Of a stretch of 64,000 bases of DNA, positions 1-10,274 are shown piece by piece. The translations under genes were made by a program, and so were the position numbers. The stretch comes from Eucommia ulmoides (lineage: Eukaryota; Streptophyta; Magnoliopsida; Garryales; Eucommiaceae): positions 4,588,001 to 4,652,000 of the forward strand of contig CM028336.1 of the NCBI GenBank assembly GCA_016647705.1, in the 5' to 3' direction. The notes below the pieces were generated by a model. That model was not told the origin of the DNA. It ran no database searches and saw only the letters and a program-made list of their open reading frames with translations. Numbering within the stretch: the first letter of the stretch is position 1; the number at the start of each line of letters is the position of its first letter.

Positions 1-8
1 TATTTCAC

Positions 9-185
9 TATTAGAAATGGAGAATGAAAGATTACTTTTCATTGATAACAAAGGGAAAGAGATACAACATTTATAGCCTACCAAAATGCCACATGGATGA
101 ACCTAACAAACTATAACAAACCAGCATAACAAACATAACAATTTGGCAATGGAAGACTCTAGAGGAATATATCTAAATTCTAATA
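9..185 (-). repeat. 3' LTR of the copia element
   Basis: This is a 177-bp direct repeat of 4633-4809. On the minus strand it begins TATTAGAATT, whereas its partner begins TGTTAG; the canonical TG has probably mutated to TA. Only eight bases of flanking DNA are visible to its left. Confidence 0.93.
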
Positions 186-195
186 CTCCCCTTCA
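186..195 (-). other. Polypurine tract of the copia element
   Basis: Read on the minus strand, the bases immediately upstream of the 3' LTR are AAGGGGAG, a typical PPT that primes plus-strand DNA synthesis. Its position exactly at the LTR border supports the LTR boundary call. Confidence 0.8.
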
Positions 196-660
196 AGATG
201 GAGAATACAGATTGTGAATTTCCATCTTGCTCAGTAAGAATTGAAACTGAGATGTATGTAATGCTTTGGTAAAAAGATCAGCCAGCTGATTATGTGTAAC
301 AACGTGCATGGTTTTAATGATTCCATCCTGTAACTTTTCACGCACAAGATGACAGTCGATCTCAATGTGCTTGGTACGTTCATGATACACGGGATTGGCG
401 GCAATGTGAAGTGCAACTTGATTATCACAATAAAGCAAGGCCGGTCCGGGATGAGGAATACGGAGTTCTCGAAGAAGACTAAGTAACCAGACAATTTCAC
501 AAGTGGTGTTCGCCATAGCACGATACTCTACTTCAGCAGAAGAGCGAGAGACAACTTGTTGTTTCTTGGATCGCCACGAAATAAGAGAAGATCCAAGAAA
601 CACACAAAAACCAGTGAGAGAACATCGTGTGTCAGGACGTGCCCCAGTCAGCGTCAGCAA
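193..660 (-). pseudogene. Copia RNase H domain (pol C-terminus)
   Basis: The open frame encodes the copia-type RNase H with the motifs [28 protein letters not shown] and [11 protein letters not shown], ending in the usual LADLFTKAL tail. In an intact element it continues from the RT frame. Here it overlaps the RT frame at 632-660 in another phase, so at least one frameshift separates them. It has no own start codon function and would be made only as part of the Gag-Pol polyprotein. Confidence 0.9.
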
Positions 661-2365
661 AGGCCTTGAGTTGGATCGTAGATTTGGCAGGAAAGAAAAG
701 ACCTTGGCCTGGAGCTTTCTTCACATATTGAAGAATACGAAGAGCCGCTTGAAGGTGCGAAGTACGTGGAACAGCCAAGTATTGGCTGAGGCGATTAACT
801 GAGTAACTGAGATCGGGTCTGGTAATGGTAAGATATAGTAACTTGCCAATCAGTCGTCTGTGACTGTTAGGATCGAAAAGCAAATCACCATCGGCAGCCG
901 ATAACTTGAGGTTTGGTTCCATAGGAACAGACACAGGTTTACACCCTAAATATCCTGTATCAGAGAGCACCTCCAAGGCATATTTGCGTTGGCAAAGTGA
1001 GATTCCGGTTGCAGAACGTGCTACCTCGAGACCCAAAAAATACTTCAGATGACTCAAATCTTTGATTTTGAATCGCTTACCGAGGGTGGATTTTAGAGTC
1101 TCCATGGTTGTTGAATCATTACTAGCAATGATGATATCGTCGACATAGACCAATAATGCCAAAAACGAATTACCAACAACTTTGATAAACAAGGAGTGAT
1201 CACAAGTAGATTGAGTAAAGCCTTCAGAAAGCAATACGGTGGAGAACTTATGAAACCATTGTCTAGAAGCTTGTCGTAAGCTGTATAAAGATTTGTGAAG
1301 TTTACAAACGGCATTTGGAGGTAAAGGCTCCCCCCGTCGACGAGAGTAACCCGGGGGTAATGTCATAAAAATTTCTTCAGTGAGATCACCATGAAGAAAG
1401 GCGTTGGTGACATCCAGTTGGGAAAGAGTCCACCCCGAAACGGCGGCTAAGGAGAGTAAAACTTTGATGGTAACCATTTTGGCGACGGGAGCAAAAGTGT
1501 CAAGAAAATCAATGCCCTCTTGTTGTGTAAACCCCTTAGCCACGAGACGTGCTTTATAGTAGTCAACAATACCATCCGCTAGAAATTTGGTCTTGTAAAC
1601 CCATTTACAACCTACCGAATGTTTGCCAGGAGGTAAGGAAACGATGGACCAAGTGCCAGTGCTTTCCAAAGCACGTAATTCCGTATTCATGGCATCACGC
1701 CAAACCTGGTGCTCAACAGCATCGGGAAAAGATTTAGGGTCGGTGTGGGAAGAAATGGCTAATACGAAGTGGCGAAATGGTGGAGAAAGCCAATGGTAAC
1801 TAAGAGAAGAGGACAATGGATAGGGAGTCGATTTGGATGGAGTGACCACAGAAGCAATAGAAAGATGAGTAGCAAGATAACAGTGATAATTGGATAAGTG
1901 GAATGGCCGCTTAGAGACACGATGAGGACGAGAAAGATGAGGGGAAGTTGGGGAGGAAGAGGACGGATGGGGAGAAGTAGGGGGAAGCACGGCTGGAGAG
2001 ATAGGAACATCAGGGCCAGAGGAGACAGGCAGAGGAAGAACACGATCATGGAAGAAATTATGAAGGACAGAGTGGGACTGGGAATTAGCAAACGGAAAGA
2101 TCGTCTCATGGAAGTGAACATTGCGAGAAATGTAGACCGTATTGCTCTCGAGGTCAAGAAGTTTGTAGCCTTTGTAACCAGAAGGATAACCAAGAAATAC
2201 AGAACTGCGAGCACGAGGAGAAAATTTGGTACGATGGCTGGGAAGAGTGGAACCATAACAAAGACATCCAAAAGTGCGTAGGTGGGTGTAAGTAGGTGGG
2301 GTACCATGTAATAGCTCAAACGAAGTTTTGTTCGCCAATAGGGGGGATGGGGTGCGATTAATCAA
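632..2365 (-). pseudogene. Copia reverse transcriptase (RVT_2)
   Basis: A 577-codon frame carries the RVT_2 domain. It begins with integrase C-terminal sequence (TFGCLCYGS..., FLGYPSGYKGYKLLD) and a proline/serine-rich linker. The RT core follows, with GCKWVYKTKF, ARLVAKGFTQ, the LDVTNAFLHGDL block (first catalytic Asp) and the LLVYVDDIIIAS block holding the YVDD pair. RT motifs are intact. The frame ends at FADADWGTS, where the phase shifts into RNase H. It would copy element RNA inside virus-like particles if the polyprotein were restored by an autonomous relative. Confidence 0.93.
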
Positions 2366-2392
2366 ATAAACAGTAGTGAGAATACAATCACC

Positions 2393-3049
2393 CTAATAGC
2401 AAAGAGGAACACAAGATTGAAAGAGGATGGCTCGAGTTACATTAAGGATATGTTGGTGTTTTCGCTCAACAACAGAATTTTGTTCTGGTGTGTCAACACA
2501 AGAATGATAAGGAATAATGCCTTTCGAGGGAAAAAAATCCGTAAAGGCCAATTCAGGGGCATTGTTTGAGCGAACGGATTTTATGGATTTGGAATATTGA
2601 GTGTGGATGAGATTGTAAAAATCGGAAAAAATGGTGAGAACATCAGATTTGGCCCATAAAAGATAAACCCAAGTAACTCGAGTGCAATCATCTATGATAG
2701 TGAGAAAATACTTGTGCCCAGCAATGGTGGCAACATGAAAAGGTCCCCAAATATCAATATATATTAGATCAAAAGGGTGGGCGGACATGTGATTTTGAGA
2801 AATAAATGGGAGACGTTTTTGTTTAGCCATATGACAGATGAGACAATGGGAAGAAAAATGGGACGAAGAATTGGGAAGTTGTAATTCATTATGAAGCATT
2901 TGAACTTTTACAGGAGATGGATGCCCAAGGCGAAAATGCCAAATATCACATTTAGACATTACAGAGCAAGGAAAAACTGAATTACAACGGGGAACACCCA
3001 ATTCAAGAAAATAGAGATTATGGTGGTAGCTACGCTTCCCAATCGTCAA
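2393..3049 (-). pseudogene. Copia GAG-pre-integrase and integrase core
   Basis: The frame has the zinc-binding pre-integrase module (HFRLGH, later HCLIC) and the integrase catalytic core (DLIYIDIWGPF, then FLTIIDDCTRVTWVY). The first catalytic Asp is in DIWGP and the terminal Glu lies in the TPEQNSVVERKH block. The block that in copia integrases normally reads RSDN reads RSNN here, so the second catalytic Asp appears to be Asn, which should abolish strand transfer. A stop separates this frame from the RT frame downstream (2366-2392). Confidence 0.9.
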
Positions 3050-3064
3050 GCCCTAAGTAGGGTC

Positions 3065-3705
3065 CTAAATAACACATGCAGAAGAAGAAAAATTAAAAGT
3101 GCAAGAATGACTAAGAGTTAGAGCACTTATACTAAGAAGATTAAAAGAAAAAGTGGGCACAAACAACACCTTGTGTAATACAAGGGAAGGGGATAAGGGT
3201 ACAGTGCCAATGCGAGTGATAGCAACATTCGGTCCATTAGGAAGTGTAACAGTGGTATAATGAAGCATTTTGGGATGGGGAAACAGAGAAATAGAGCAAC
3301 AAATGTGATGGAAGGCACCAGTGTCAATGACCCAAGTATTTGGAGGAACTAAAGGGTGAGAAAGAGAAAGAGTAGTGCAGGAATTACCATTGTCGGGAAG
3401 AACCGAAGGGTCGATGGCTGATGGGGGTGCAGTCGAAGTAGAGAGCCCATGAGGAAGAAGCTGCAAGCTGAGGTAGGAGATCATTTGTTGAACCTGAGTT
3501 GGGGAAAGATAGTCAGAGGCGGTGGAAATGGCCGGAGCAGTAGCAACTGTGGGTGGAGATGTTGTATATCGATGATGGGCTGGCTTGGATGCAAAAGAGG
3601 TGGGATGGACTGGGTAATGGGCTTTTGGTTTGGGCTTATAGCCAGGGGGATATCCATGTAAACGGTAACATTGATCAACTAGGTGATTGGCAAGCCCACA
3701 GTGAG
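3065..3705 (-). pseudogene. Copia zinc knuckle and aspartic protease
   Basis: A CCHC knuckle is readable at about 3668-3705 (CSHCGLANHLVDQC), in a phase different from gag. After a Pro/Ser/Thr-rich linker comes the protease active site WVIDTGAFHHI (D-T-G-A) near 3325-3340. The longest frame starts at 3484. The knuckle binds element RNA and the protease would cleave Gag-Pol. The phase break between knuckle and gag is one sign of decay. Confidence 0.82.
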
Positions 3706-3713
3706 AGCACTGT

Positions 3714-4577
3714 TTAGGGCATCAATTGCGAAATGGCGGAGAAGAAGAGATCGCTGCGACGGGAGCAATCGGAGGTGGAACACCAAAGACGAGGGTTAGT
3801 CAATGCAGAAGAACCATCACAGAGGGTCCTCTGTCGCTCCTCCTGAACGATAAGGTTGAACACTTTCGGAACCGAAGGCAGAGGGTCCATGAGCAGAATT
3901 TGTCCATGAATACCCACATATGATTCGTTGAGTCCCATTAGAAATTGCATTATGTGTTCAGTTTGTTGATGATAGGTCCAAGATTTCATGCCCCCACATT
4001 GACAAAGAGGAATCGGTTGGAAGTTTTTGAGTTCATCCAATAGAGTTTTCAATCGAGTGAAGTAGGTGTTGAGATCAAGGGATCCTTGAGAGAGACCATG
4101 AAGCCGCTGCTTGATCTGGAATATGTGAGGGGTATTGTTTTGGCGAAATCGGTCATGAAGATCAGTCCAGGCAGCATGAGCACTATCGAGATAACGAAGG
4201 TTGTCTGCAATTTCTTTGGAAACGGCATTGAGGAGCCAGGAAAGCACCATACTATTGCAACGAGACCAAATGTCAGCAGAGGGATCATCAGAGGATGGTT
4301 GCGGAAGAGTGCCGTCAACGAAGCTGAGCTTGTTCTTGGCATTGAGAGCCATTGTCATTGCACGAGTCCAGGTATTGTAATTAGGTCCAATGAGTATGTG
4401 AGAAACGAGAGCTAAACCAGGGTGATCCCTACTATGGAGGAAGAAAGGACTATGAATATTGTTCATGGAATGAGTTTCCAATGGAGACTGTGGAGTGGTG
4501 GATGGTGATGGAGGAGTTAGGGGTTGGAATCTGTTGTTGGTGACTGGTGGCTGTTGATGGCCACCACCACGAGCCAT
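3714..4577 (-). pseudogene. Copia gag (capsid-like) region
   Basis: A 287-codon frame starts with ATG just inside the PBS. It shows the copia gag pattern: an N-terminal block HPGLALVSHILIGPNYNTW (retrotran_gag_3-like), then the UBN2-type region with ILSWLLNAVSKEIA-like sequence and LNTYFTRLKTLLDEL. It ends early at 3714, before the zinc knuckle, because of a frameshift. Gag would assemble the cytoplasmic particle. Confidence 0.88.
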
Positions 4578-4620
4578 GGTGGCTCAAAATAGAAAAATTG
4601 CTAGATGCAGGGAAGAAAGA

Positions 4621-4632
4621 CTTTTGATACCA
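4621..4632 (-). other. Primer binding site (initiator Met tRNA)
   Basis: Directly inside the 5' LTR the minus strand reads TGGTATCAAAAG. TGGTATCA is the signature of plant retrotransposons primed by the 3' end of initiator methionine tRNA; the rest of the site has drifted. Confidence 0.85.
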
Positions 4633-4809
4633 TATTAGAAATGGAGAATGAAAGATTACTTTTCATTGATATCAAATGGAAAGAGATACAACATTTATAG
4701 CCTACCAAAATGCCACATGGATGAGCCTAACAAACTATAACAAACCAGCATAACAAACATAACAATTTCGCAGTGGAAGATTCTAGAGGAATATATCTAA
4801 ATTCTAACA
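4633..4809 (-). repeat. 5' LTR of the copia element
   Basis: This is the 177-bp partner of 9-185. On the minus strand it starts TGTTAGAATT and ends CTAATA immediately before the PBS. It would carry the element promoter. Its short length is typical of small copia families. Confidence 0.93.
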
Positions 4810-5092
4810 ACCGCCAACCAAACATGCCCTTAGTGCTTTTGTTTCTGCTTGTTCTTAATTATTTTTTTCTAATCCAAGAATACTTGGATGAGAAATAAAA
4901 AAAAATAAAATCTGCATATGTTTTGATCCCAGAAATTAATTCTAAAAATTGGGAACATATTAATTTTGTTTGTGTTTTTCTGCTTCTGTAAACAGGAAAA
5001 AATATAAATATGGCAACAGAAACACTAAGCAAATGCCACCCTTTATAGGAAATGATCAAAAATCAAGTTAGGAACTTTTAGTAGTAACAAAC
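4810..5092 (-). other. LUC7-like intron remnant next to the copia element
   Basis: This is AT-rich sequence between the donor site at 5092-5091 (minus strand GTTTGT) and the 5' LTR. No other feature is visible. It is read as the first part of LUC7 intron 5, which the copia element enlarged. Confidence 0.7.
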
Positions 5093-8069
5093 CTTTTTCA
5101 TGAGAGCTTCAGCTTCATCGACCTTGCCAGCTTCACCAAGAGATTCGACTTGTTCCAGCAAGTTCTTAATCTTATCCTCAACCACAGCTAATTGCTCGGC
5201 TTTTTCAGCCGAGACTGGAGGTGGAGGAGGAACCTCAACCTCTTGAGACAACCGTTCTTTTCCCCGCCTAACTCTCCTGTCTAAGTCCATAACCTAAAAA
5301 CGGAAAAAATATTTTTTTTAAAAATCATTACCAAATGGTGCCCAAGTGTGTGAGAATATCGATTTGCACTTTTTAAAAACGTACCAGCTTCTCACAAAAA
5401 TGAGCCAATTGTGTTTCGAACTTGGGGGCATATGAATCGTGCCTTGGGGAGTTTTCAAAGCTAAGGAACAAATCAACAAACCCTTATTGTAACCAATGGG
5501 TAATATTAAATTAGATATGAAATCTTAGAACATAAAAGGTACTCGAAGAATTGCATTTAAAAGTTGCACGAATGAAGAAAAATTCAAGCTAACGAAGCTT
5601 TAAATCAAAACATAAAAGACCATAAACACAATTAATTATGATAAAACGGCAACTTCTCAAAGCTATCCATAATAGACCTATGCTATTTCTACAAAAAAAA
5701 AAAAAAAAAAAAGGAAAAAAAATATTGATTATCTTGTCAGAGAATAATTATTGAGGCAGCATCATAAAGGGCAGGTCAGTGCACAAACTTTCCTGCCATT
5801 GCAAGGTCTAGGGAGAGTCCGATGTATGCAGCCTTACCCCTGTGTGCGGAGAGACTGTTTCCAAGATTTGAACTTGGGACCTCCAGGTCACAATGGAGAA
5901 ACCTTACCATTATACCCAATGCTCACCCTCAATTATCGAGGCAATACCATCAAGGTATTAAACCATTGAATCAAGTTGAAAATTCTCTCCCACTGTGAAT
6001 GTTAATATCCACAAAGGACAATCAAATATCATAAATGATTGAGTAGCCAATGCACGAAGACTCCCACCATTGTAGGGTCTAGGGAGGGTCAAATGCACGC
6101 AGTCTTACCCCTGTATACAGAGAGAGTGTTTTCAAGATTTCAATCCGTTACCTCCAGGTCAAAATGGAGCAAACTTACCATTGTACTGAAGGTTCACCCT
6201 CAAATATCATAAATGATTGAGAAAAAAAAGAAGAAGAAGGAAATGAACTAGCTCATCAGTATGTTTCAACCATGGAGAACAAAAGGCACATATCGTTATG
6301 GGCCTAAAAAAAATAAACCTAAATTTTACTGCCTGCGAACGATCCAACAAATCAGTCCAATTACAAAGAGGGGAGTTAATTCCCCTTCTTCACAAGGATC
6401 TGATGGAAGTTTTAGATCGGTTACCTCAAAACAGAAACCTGCAACAGCCAGAACTCCAGATGTCTTATTAGCATACTATGCGTCTAACTCATGTTTAAGC
6501 CCCATCCTACACAACATGTAATAAGCAGGTATCTTGCTCAAAAACAGGAACAATAGTGGGAGAAAGCTAAAGACAAGACACTGAAGGGAAGAAAAGAGGG
6601 GGAGGAGGGGCGGGGGGGAAGCAACACAGAAACATTCTAAGATTTGCTTGCAGAGAGCCTTATAATCCAACATAATCATTACAAGATGAAAAGGAACATG
6701 TCACAAACTCATTATCCTAATCAGAACCACATGAAAATCATTAAAGAAGACAGGAATTCCTTTAAAGAAACACGTATGATATAACAAGTAGAGTACCAGA
6801 TAGAATCATATCTAGACATATGCGATTACCTTTCTTTTAACTTCGGATCATGGATCTTTGGGCATGGTCCTGTATCAAAACAACAAGAAGAAAAATCAGA
6901 CCGGTGAATTTATAATCATTTGAAGCATTTAGAGTATTGGGTTTACATTAAGTTCTGAGAGTCAATAAGCAATAGGAATAGAAAATAGCTAAACTGAAGT
7001 TTGAAGATGAGTCACCAGTTTCAATCACTAGGGCAGCGTTCGGTTAGTGTTTCTATTTTTCTATTTCTACTTCCAATAAACTAGGATGGGATGAGATGGG
7101 AATTCTGCTTCCGTTCTAGAGTATTCCGGAAATAGAAACATGTTTAGTAACGACCATTTTCCTGAAATTGTTTTTTTTAATTCATGAGAAAGGAAATAAT
7201 AAACACGTTTGGTTGCAACATTGGTTCTTTTTTTTTTTTTCTCTTTTTAAATGTATGGTGGCCGGCGGGTGGTGGTGGCCAAGGTGGGGGATGGTGGTGG
7301 CCAGCAGAGTGGTAGTACGAATAGTTTTGTAAAAGTGAATAAGAATCAACATTTTTTTGTTTCTCATATTCTTAAGGAATTCAAGAAATAATCCCAAATT
7401 ACTCCCAAAATTCTGGGAACAGAAACGTGTTCACCAAACGTGTTTTTGTATATTAATCCCAAAATTTTGAGAGCAGGAACAGAAACAATAACCAAACAGG
7501 GCCTAGTTCACTACATTGAGCCAACAAAATTAATGGGTCGTGATCAGCATCTTCTCTCAATGACTATTCATCAACCAAGTAACAGCAATGAACTGAAAAA
7601 CAGATAAATATTTGAGTTAAACAGGAAGAAACCCAACAAAAACACACCTAGATTACTCCGAGTGTTCACAAAAAGATCGTGAGGACAAAATCGAACCATG
7701 TAGGATCCACATACTTCCCTATCATCCCATTTGACTTCCTTGTAGCCTTTCCTCTCTTCTTCGGTGAGATTTCGAGCTAATCCAAAGCCAAAATTCGTTA
7801 GCTGAACCTCTTGATGGAGTAAAATGACACAAACAAATAATAGTAATGGGAGACATTATCTTCAAACAAATTCATTCCAGATAAGAAACACCTCAATTAG
7901 AATCTAAAGCTACGCATTCCTTAAAGCTATGAAGTATGAACCCAGCTACACTAAAATCATGCCAAAAAAAATATCGAGTTCGACCAAAGCGTATAAAGAT
8001 TAGTACATAGGTTTCAGTAGAAGTACCAGAGCCCATGAGTTCATCAAGCAAAGCTCTCTGTGCATCCAT
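5093..8069 (-). CDS. LUC7L: LUC7-like U1 snRNP splicing factor, exons 1-5 (5' part of gene)
   Basis: Five exons on the minus strand join in phase: 8069-8027, 7776-7648, 6869-6830, 5460-5385 and 5293-5093, giving the first 163 residues. The protein starts MDAQRALLDELMGS, then WDDREVCGSYMVRFCPHDLF (first CCCH-type zinc finger), GPCPKIHDPKLKES, and the basic/coiled-coil part DLDRRVRRGKERL through LGEAGKVDEAEALMKK. These match the plant LUC7 family, U1 snRNP proteins acting in 5' splice-site selection. All junctions have GT donors and AG acceptors. The second zinc finger and the RS-rich tail must lie beyond the left edge, past the copia element. Introns hold two SINEs and one MITE. If the copia insertion blocks splicing, the allele would be truncated. 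Confidence 0.92.
5746..5943 (-). mobile_element. Au-like tRNA-derived SINE (copy 1) with target duplication
   Basis: On the minus strand the body (5759-5930) has a Pol III A box-like TATAATGGTAAGG and a B box-like AGTTCAAATCTTGG. It then carries the plant Au-SINE segments GGGTAAGGCTGC and CCCTAGACCTTGCAATGG. The 13-bp flanks 5746-5758 and 5931-5943 match at 12 positions and are read as target-site duplications. It lies in LUC7 intron 3. Confidence 0.85.
6022..6221 (-). mobile_element. Au-like SINE (copy 2) with 22-bp target duplication
   Basis: This is a second SINE of the same family and orientation, body about 6044-6199. Identical 22-bp direct repeats at 6022-6043 and 6200-6221 are its target duplication; one or two bases may belong to the SINE end. 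It lies less than 100 bp from copy 1 in the same LUC7 intron. Confidence 0.87.
7032..7503. mobile_element. Tourist-like (PIF/Harbinger) MITE in LUC7 intron 2
   Basis: The terminal inverted repeats are GGCAGCGTTCGGTTA on the left and, read inward on the other strand, GGCCCTGTTTGGTTA on the right. A 3-bp TAG duplication flanks it (7029-7031 and 7504-7506). The interior has no coding potential. The same family appears at 11790, 13799, 32800 and 50473. Confidence 0.82.
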
Positions 8070-8300
8070 GGCTGGGATTTGAGTTGCGAGAAGCGTCAAT
8101 CGCGTTCGATTTAGAGCTGCAATGACAAAATCAAAGGCTGAACGAAGATAATTTAACTAAGGCGATTGCGAAGCTCGGTGAATCAGCTGAAAATTTCGCC
8201 AAGAATTAGGGCTTCATCGTATGAATAATCGTGAAGAAATCGGAGCTTGGAAACAACAGTGGCAGAACCCCGAAAGGGGTGATGATGATCGTATTAACTG
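8070..8300 (-). promoter_or_regulatory. LUC7-like 5' leader and promoter-proximal region
   Basis: This is the sequence upstream of the LUC7 ATG. No clear TATA box is visible, as is common for housekeeping genes. An ATG at 8099 is in frame and would add ten residues (MTLLATQIPA), but family members start at MDAQRALLDEL, so 8069 is preferred. Confidence 0.4.
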
Positions 8301-10274
8301 AGCCTGTTTGGAAAATTGCACAATTGACCCTTAAAGTTTAGGATAGGTGTTCAAATGATCCTTAAAATTTGAAAAGTAACACATTTGGGCCACAAGGTTT
8401 CACTTTTGTTGCAATTTGGTACCAAAATTATATTATTAAAATACGATACTTAATCTTTATCGACTAGTAACTTAAAAGTCAAATTAAAAGTTAAATTTAA
8501 GAATTAAATTGTGTCACGGATAATCCAATTCTTTGTATACAAGAGTAAAACTATGTATATTTGAGTAACCCTTCTCAGATTCTATAATAAGGAGAGTGTT
8601 CATGCATTAATATACTTTAACGAGATATTATGTAAAAGTGTTCATGCATTAATATACTTTGATGAGATATTATGCAAAACTCAAATATAAAATAAGATAT
8701 AAAATTAATTAAGCTAGTAATGATGAAAACTATTCACGCACAAAACTTGCCCACGTATGAACTAAATTGGAATGGAGCTGAGTTGCACAAGATAATTACT
8801 GGTCAGCCAAATGTATAACTTGTTTGCGATATTCTACAGAAAGACCAATGAGGATGATTCCTAGTAAAACTCTTCAGATGTGAAAATAAGTATACAAGCC
8901 AGACAAGTGATATGTATTGAAAGGCAATAAATGCATTGCCCACAAACTTCAAGGGGAGCGTAGTATATATAAGTGTGGCCTCCTGTCTAGGGTGGACTCC
9001 AAAACGAGTGAAGCAAGAGGATTAGTCCTAATCCGAACTGATTAAATCCTAATCTAATCTGCTTAAAACACAATTGGTAAAGAGAAGGTGATGGGACCCA
9101 TGAGTCAGGCCAGCAAGGTCTAATGGACATGGGCCACGTGGCTAATCAATGTTGGGCCCATAAAGACCCAATGGACACACCCCACATGGGCAATCAGTGT
9201 TGGTTCCATACCCGATGAGTTTGGTTCAAATGACCCAATACCATTCAAAATTGCCCTATCAAGGAGAAGAATGGCCGAGGAAATGGATGATCAGAGGAGA
9301 CTTAGGATCAAGGTGACACAACTCTGTTAAAGGGCGGAGGCACTACTCGGCCAAGGAGAGAGGGAGGTGGTTAGCCTTAAATCACGAATATCTCCATCAA
9401 AATTAAAGAGTCAAGCCTAAATTCAAGAGTTTATACATAAGACACCTCTTGTTATTTTGACAAAAATTAAGATCACCTCTTATACTCTCCCTCTCTTTAT
9501 CTCTTGCTTTTTATTTTTTGTTGGGCATTTTCTATTTTATTTGTTTTATTTTTATTTCTTTATTTTTTATATGGTATTTATAAAAAAATAAAAATCAAAA
9601 TCAAAAAGATAAAAATATGAAAGTAAATAAAAATTTAAATTTTAAAAATATTTTTTTTTGTTTTCTTTTAAATTTATTTTTTATTTTTCAAATCCTATTT
9701 TTTATCTTTTTTTTTTTTTTTTTTTTGTTTTTGTTTTTGTATTTTATTTTTATTTTCTAGCAATATCATATAAAAAAAAAATTCAAATGAATAAAAATAC
9801 AGAATAAAAGTAAAAAAAAAAAAATTATATAAATTAAGAGAGAGAGAAAATGGAAAATTAAAATTAAAAACTAAAAATTATAAAATTAATAATAAGAATA
9901 TTATGTTATAAATATATTTTTGTATACCGTTTCACCTTCAATTATTTTTTATTTTTTTTATATATACTGAGGAGGTGATTGAATTCTAGATCTCCTAAAA
10001 GTAAATTAGATATCTATGAGATTTAGCTTCAATCATTAAATTACACTATTGTCGAAGGAATGAAGTTTAGCCATATAGCTTGTGAGGAAAAATGGAGAAA
10101 AAATACAGTCCAACCACAACCCATAAACATCCTTTATCCATTTAAATAAATAAAGAAAGAAAGAAATTGTGGTTGCCATTTATCTTTCCCTACCCCATGG
10201 ATCTTCCATTATCGTTACATTCAATCTCCTTCAACAATTCCACTCACTGAGCAGCTCCTCGCCCAGCGGCAGCC
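8301..10274. other. Intergenic region with repeats and LTR-like sequence
   Basis: No gene is seen. It contains a 42-bp tandem repeat in two copies (8596-8637 and 8638-8679). A non-AT-rich stretch at about 8750-9480 has a TATATATAAG box near 8965 and resembles a degraded LTR, though no boundaries were found. Extremely AT-rich sequence follows (9490-9990). The final 100 bases are the PEX11B-like promoter and leader. Confidence 0.5.

Larger units (their letters stand above)
9..4809 (-). mobile_element. Ty1/copia LTR retrotransposon, nearly full length, frameshifted
   Basis: Two 177-bp direct repeats bound an internal region that encodes, on the minus strand and in order, gag, zinc knuckle, protease, integrase, reverse transcriptase and RNase H. 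Integrase before RT is the copia order. A primer binding site matching initiator-Met tRNA lies next to the right (5') LTR and a purine tract next to the left (3') LTR. The two LTRs differ at about 7 of 177 positions by eye, so the insertion is fairly young. The coding region is broken by frameshifts near 3715 (gag to zinc knuckle) and 632-660 (RT to RNase H), so it is probably non-autonomous. The element lies in sense orientation inside an intron of the LUC7-like gene. No clear 5-bp target duplication is seen (left flank TTCAC, right flank ACCGC). Confidence 0.95.

Noticed and set aside
4..4814. Target duplication of the copia element
   Set aside because: TTCAC and ACCGC do not match; shifting the boundaries by a few bases did not help, so no duplication is claimed.
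5078..5290. Stand-alone 70-residue protein gene
   Set aside because: It is LUC7 exon 5 read through its donor site into the intron.
5746..6221. Functional tRNA genes
   Set aside because: A and B box-like motifs are present but no cloverleaf or acceptor stem closes; the rest matches an Au-like SINE.
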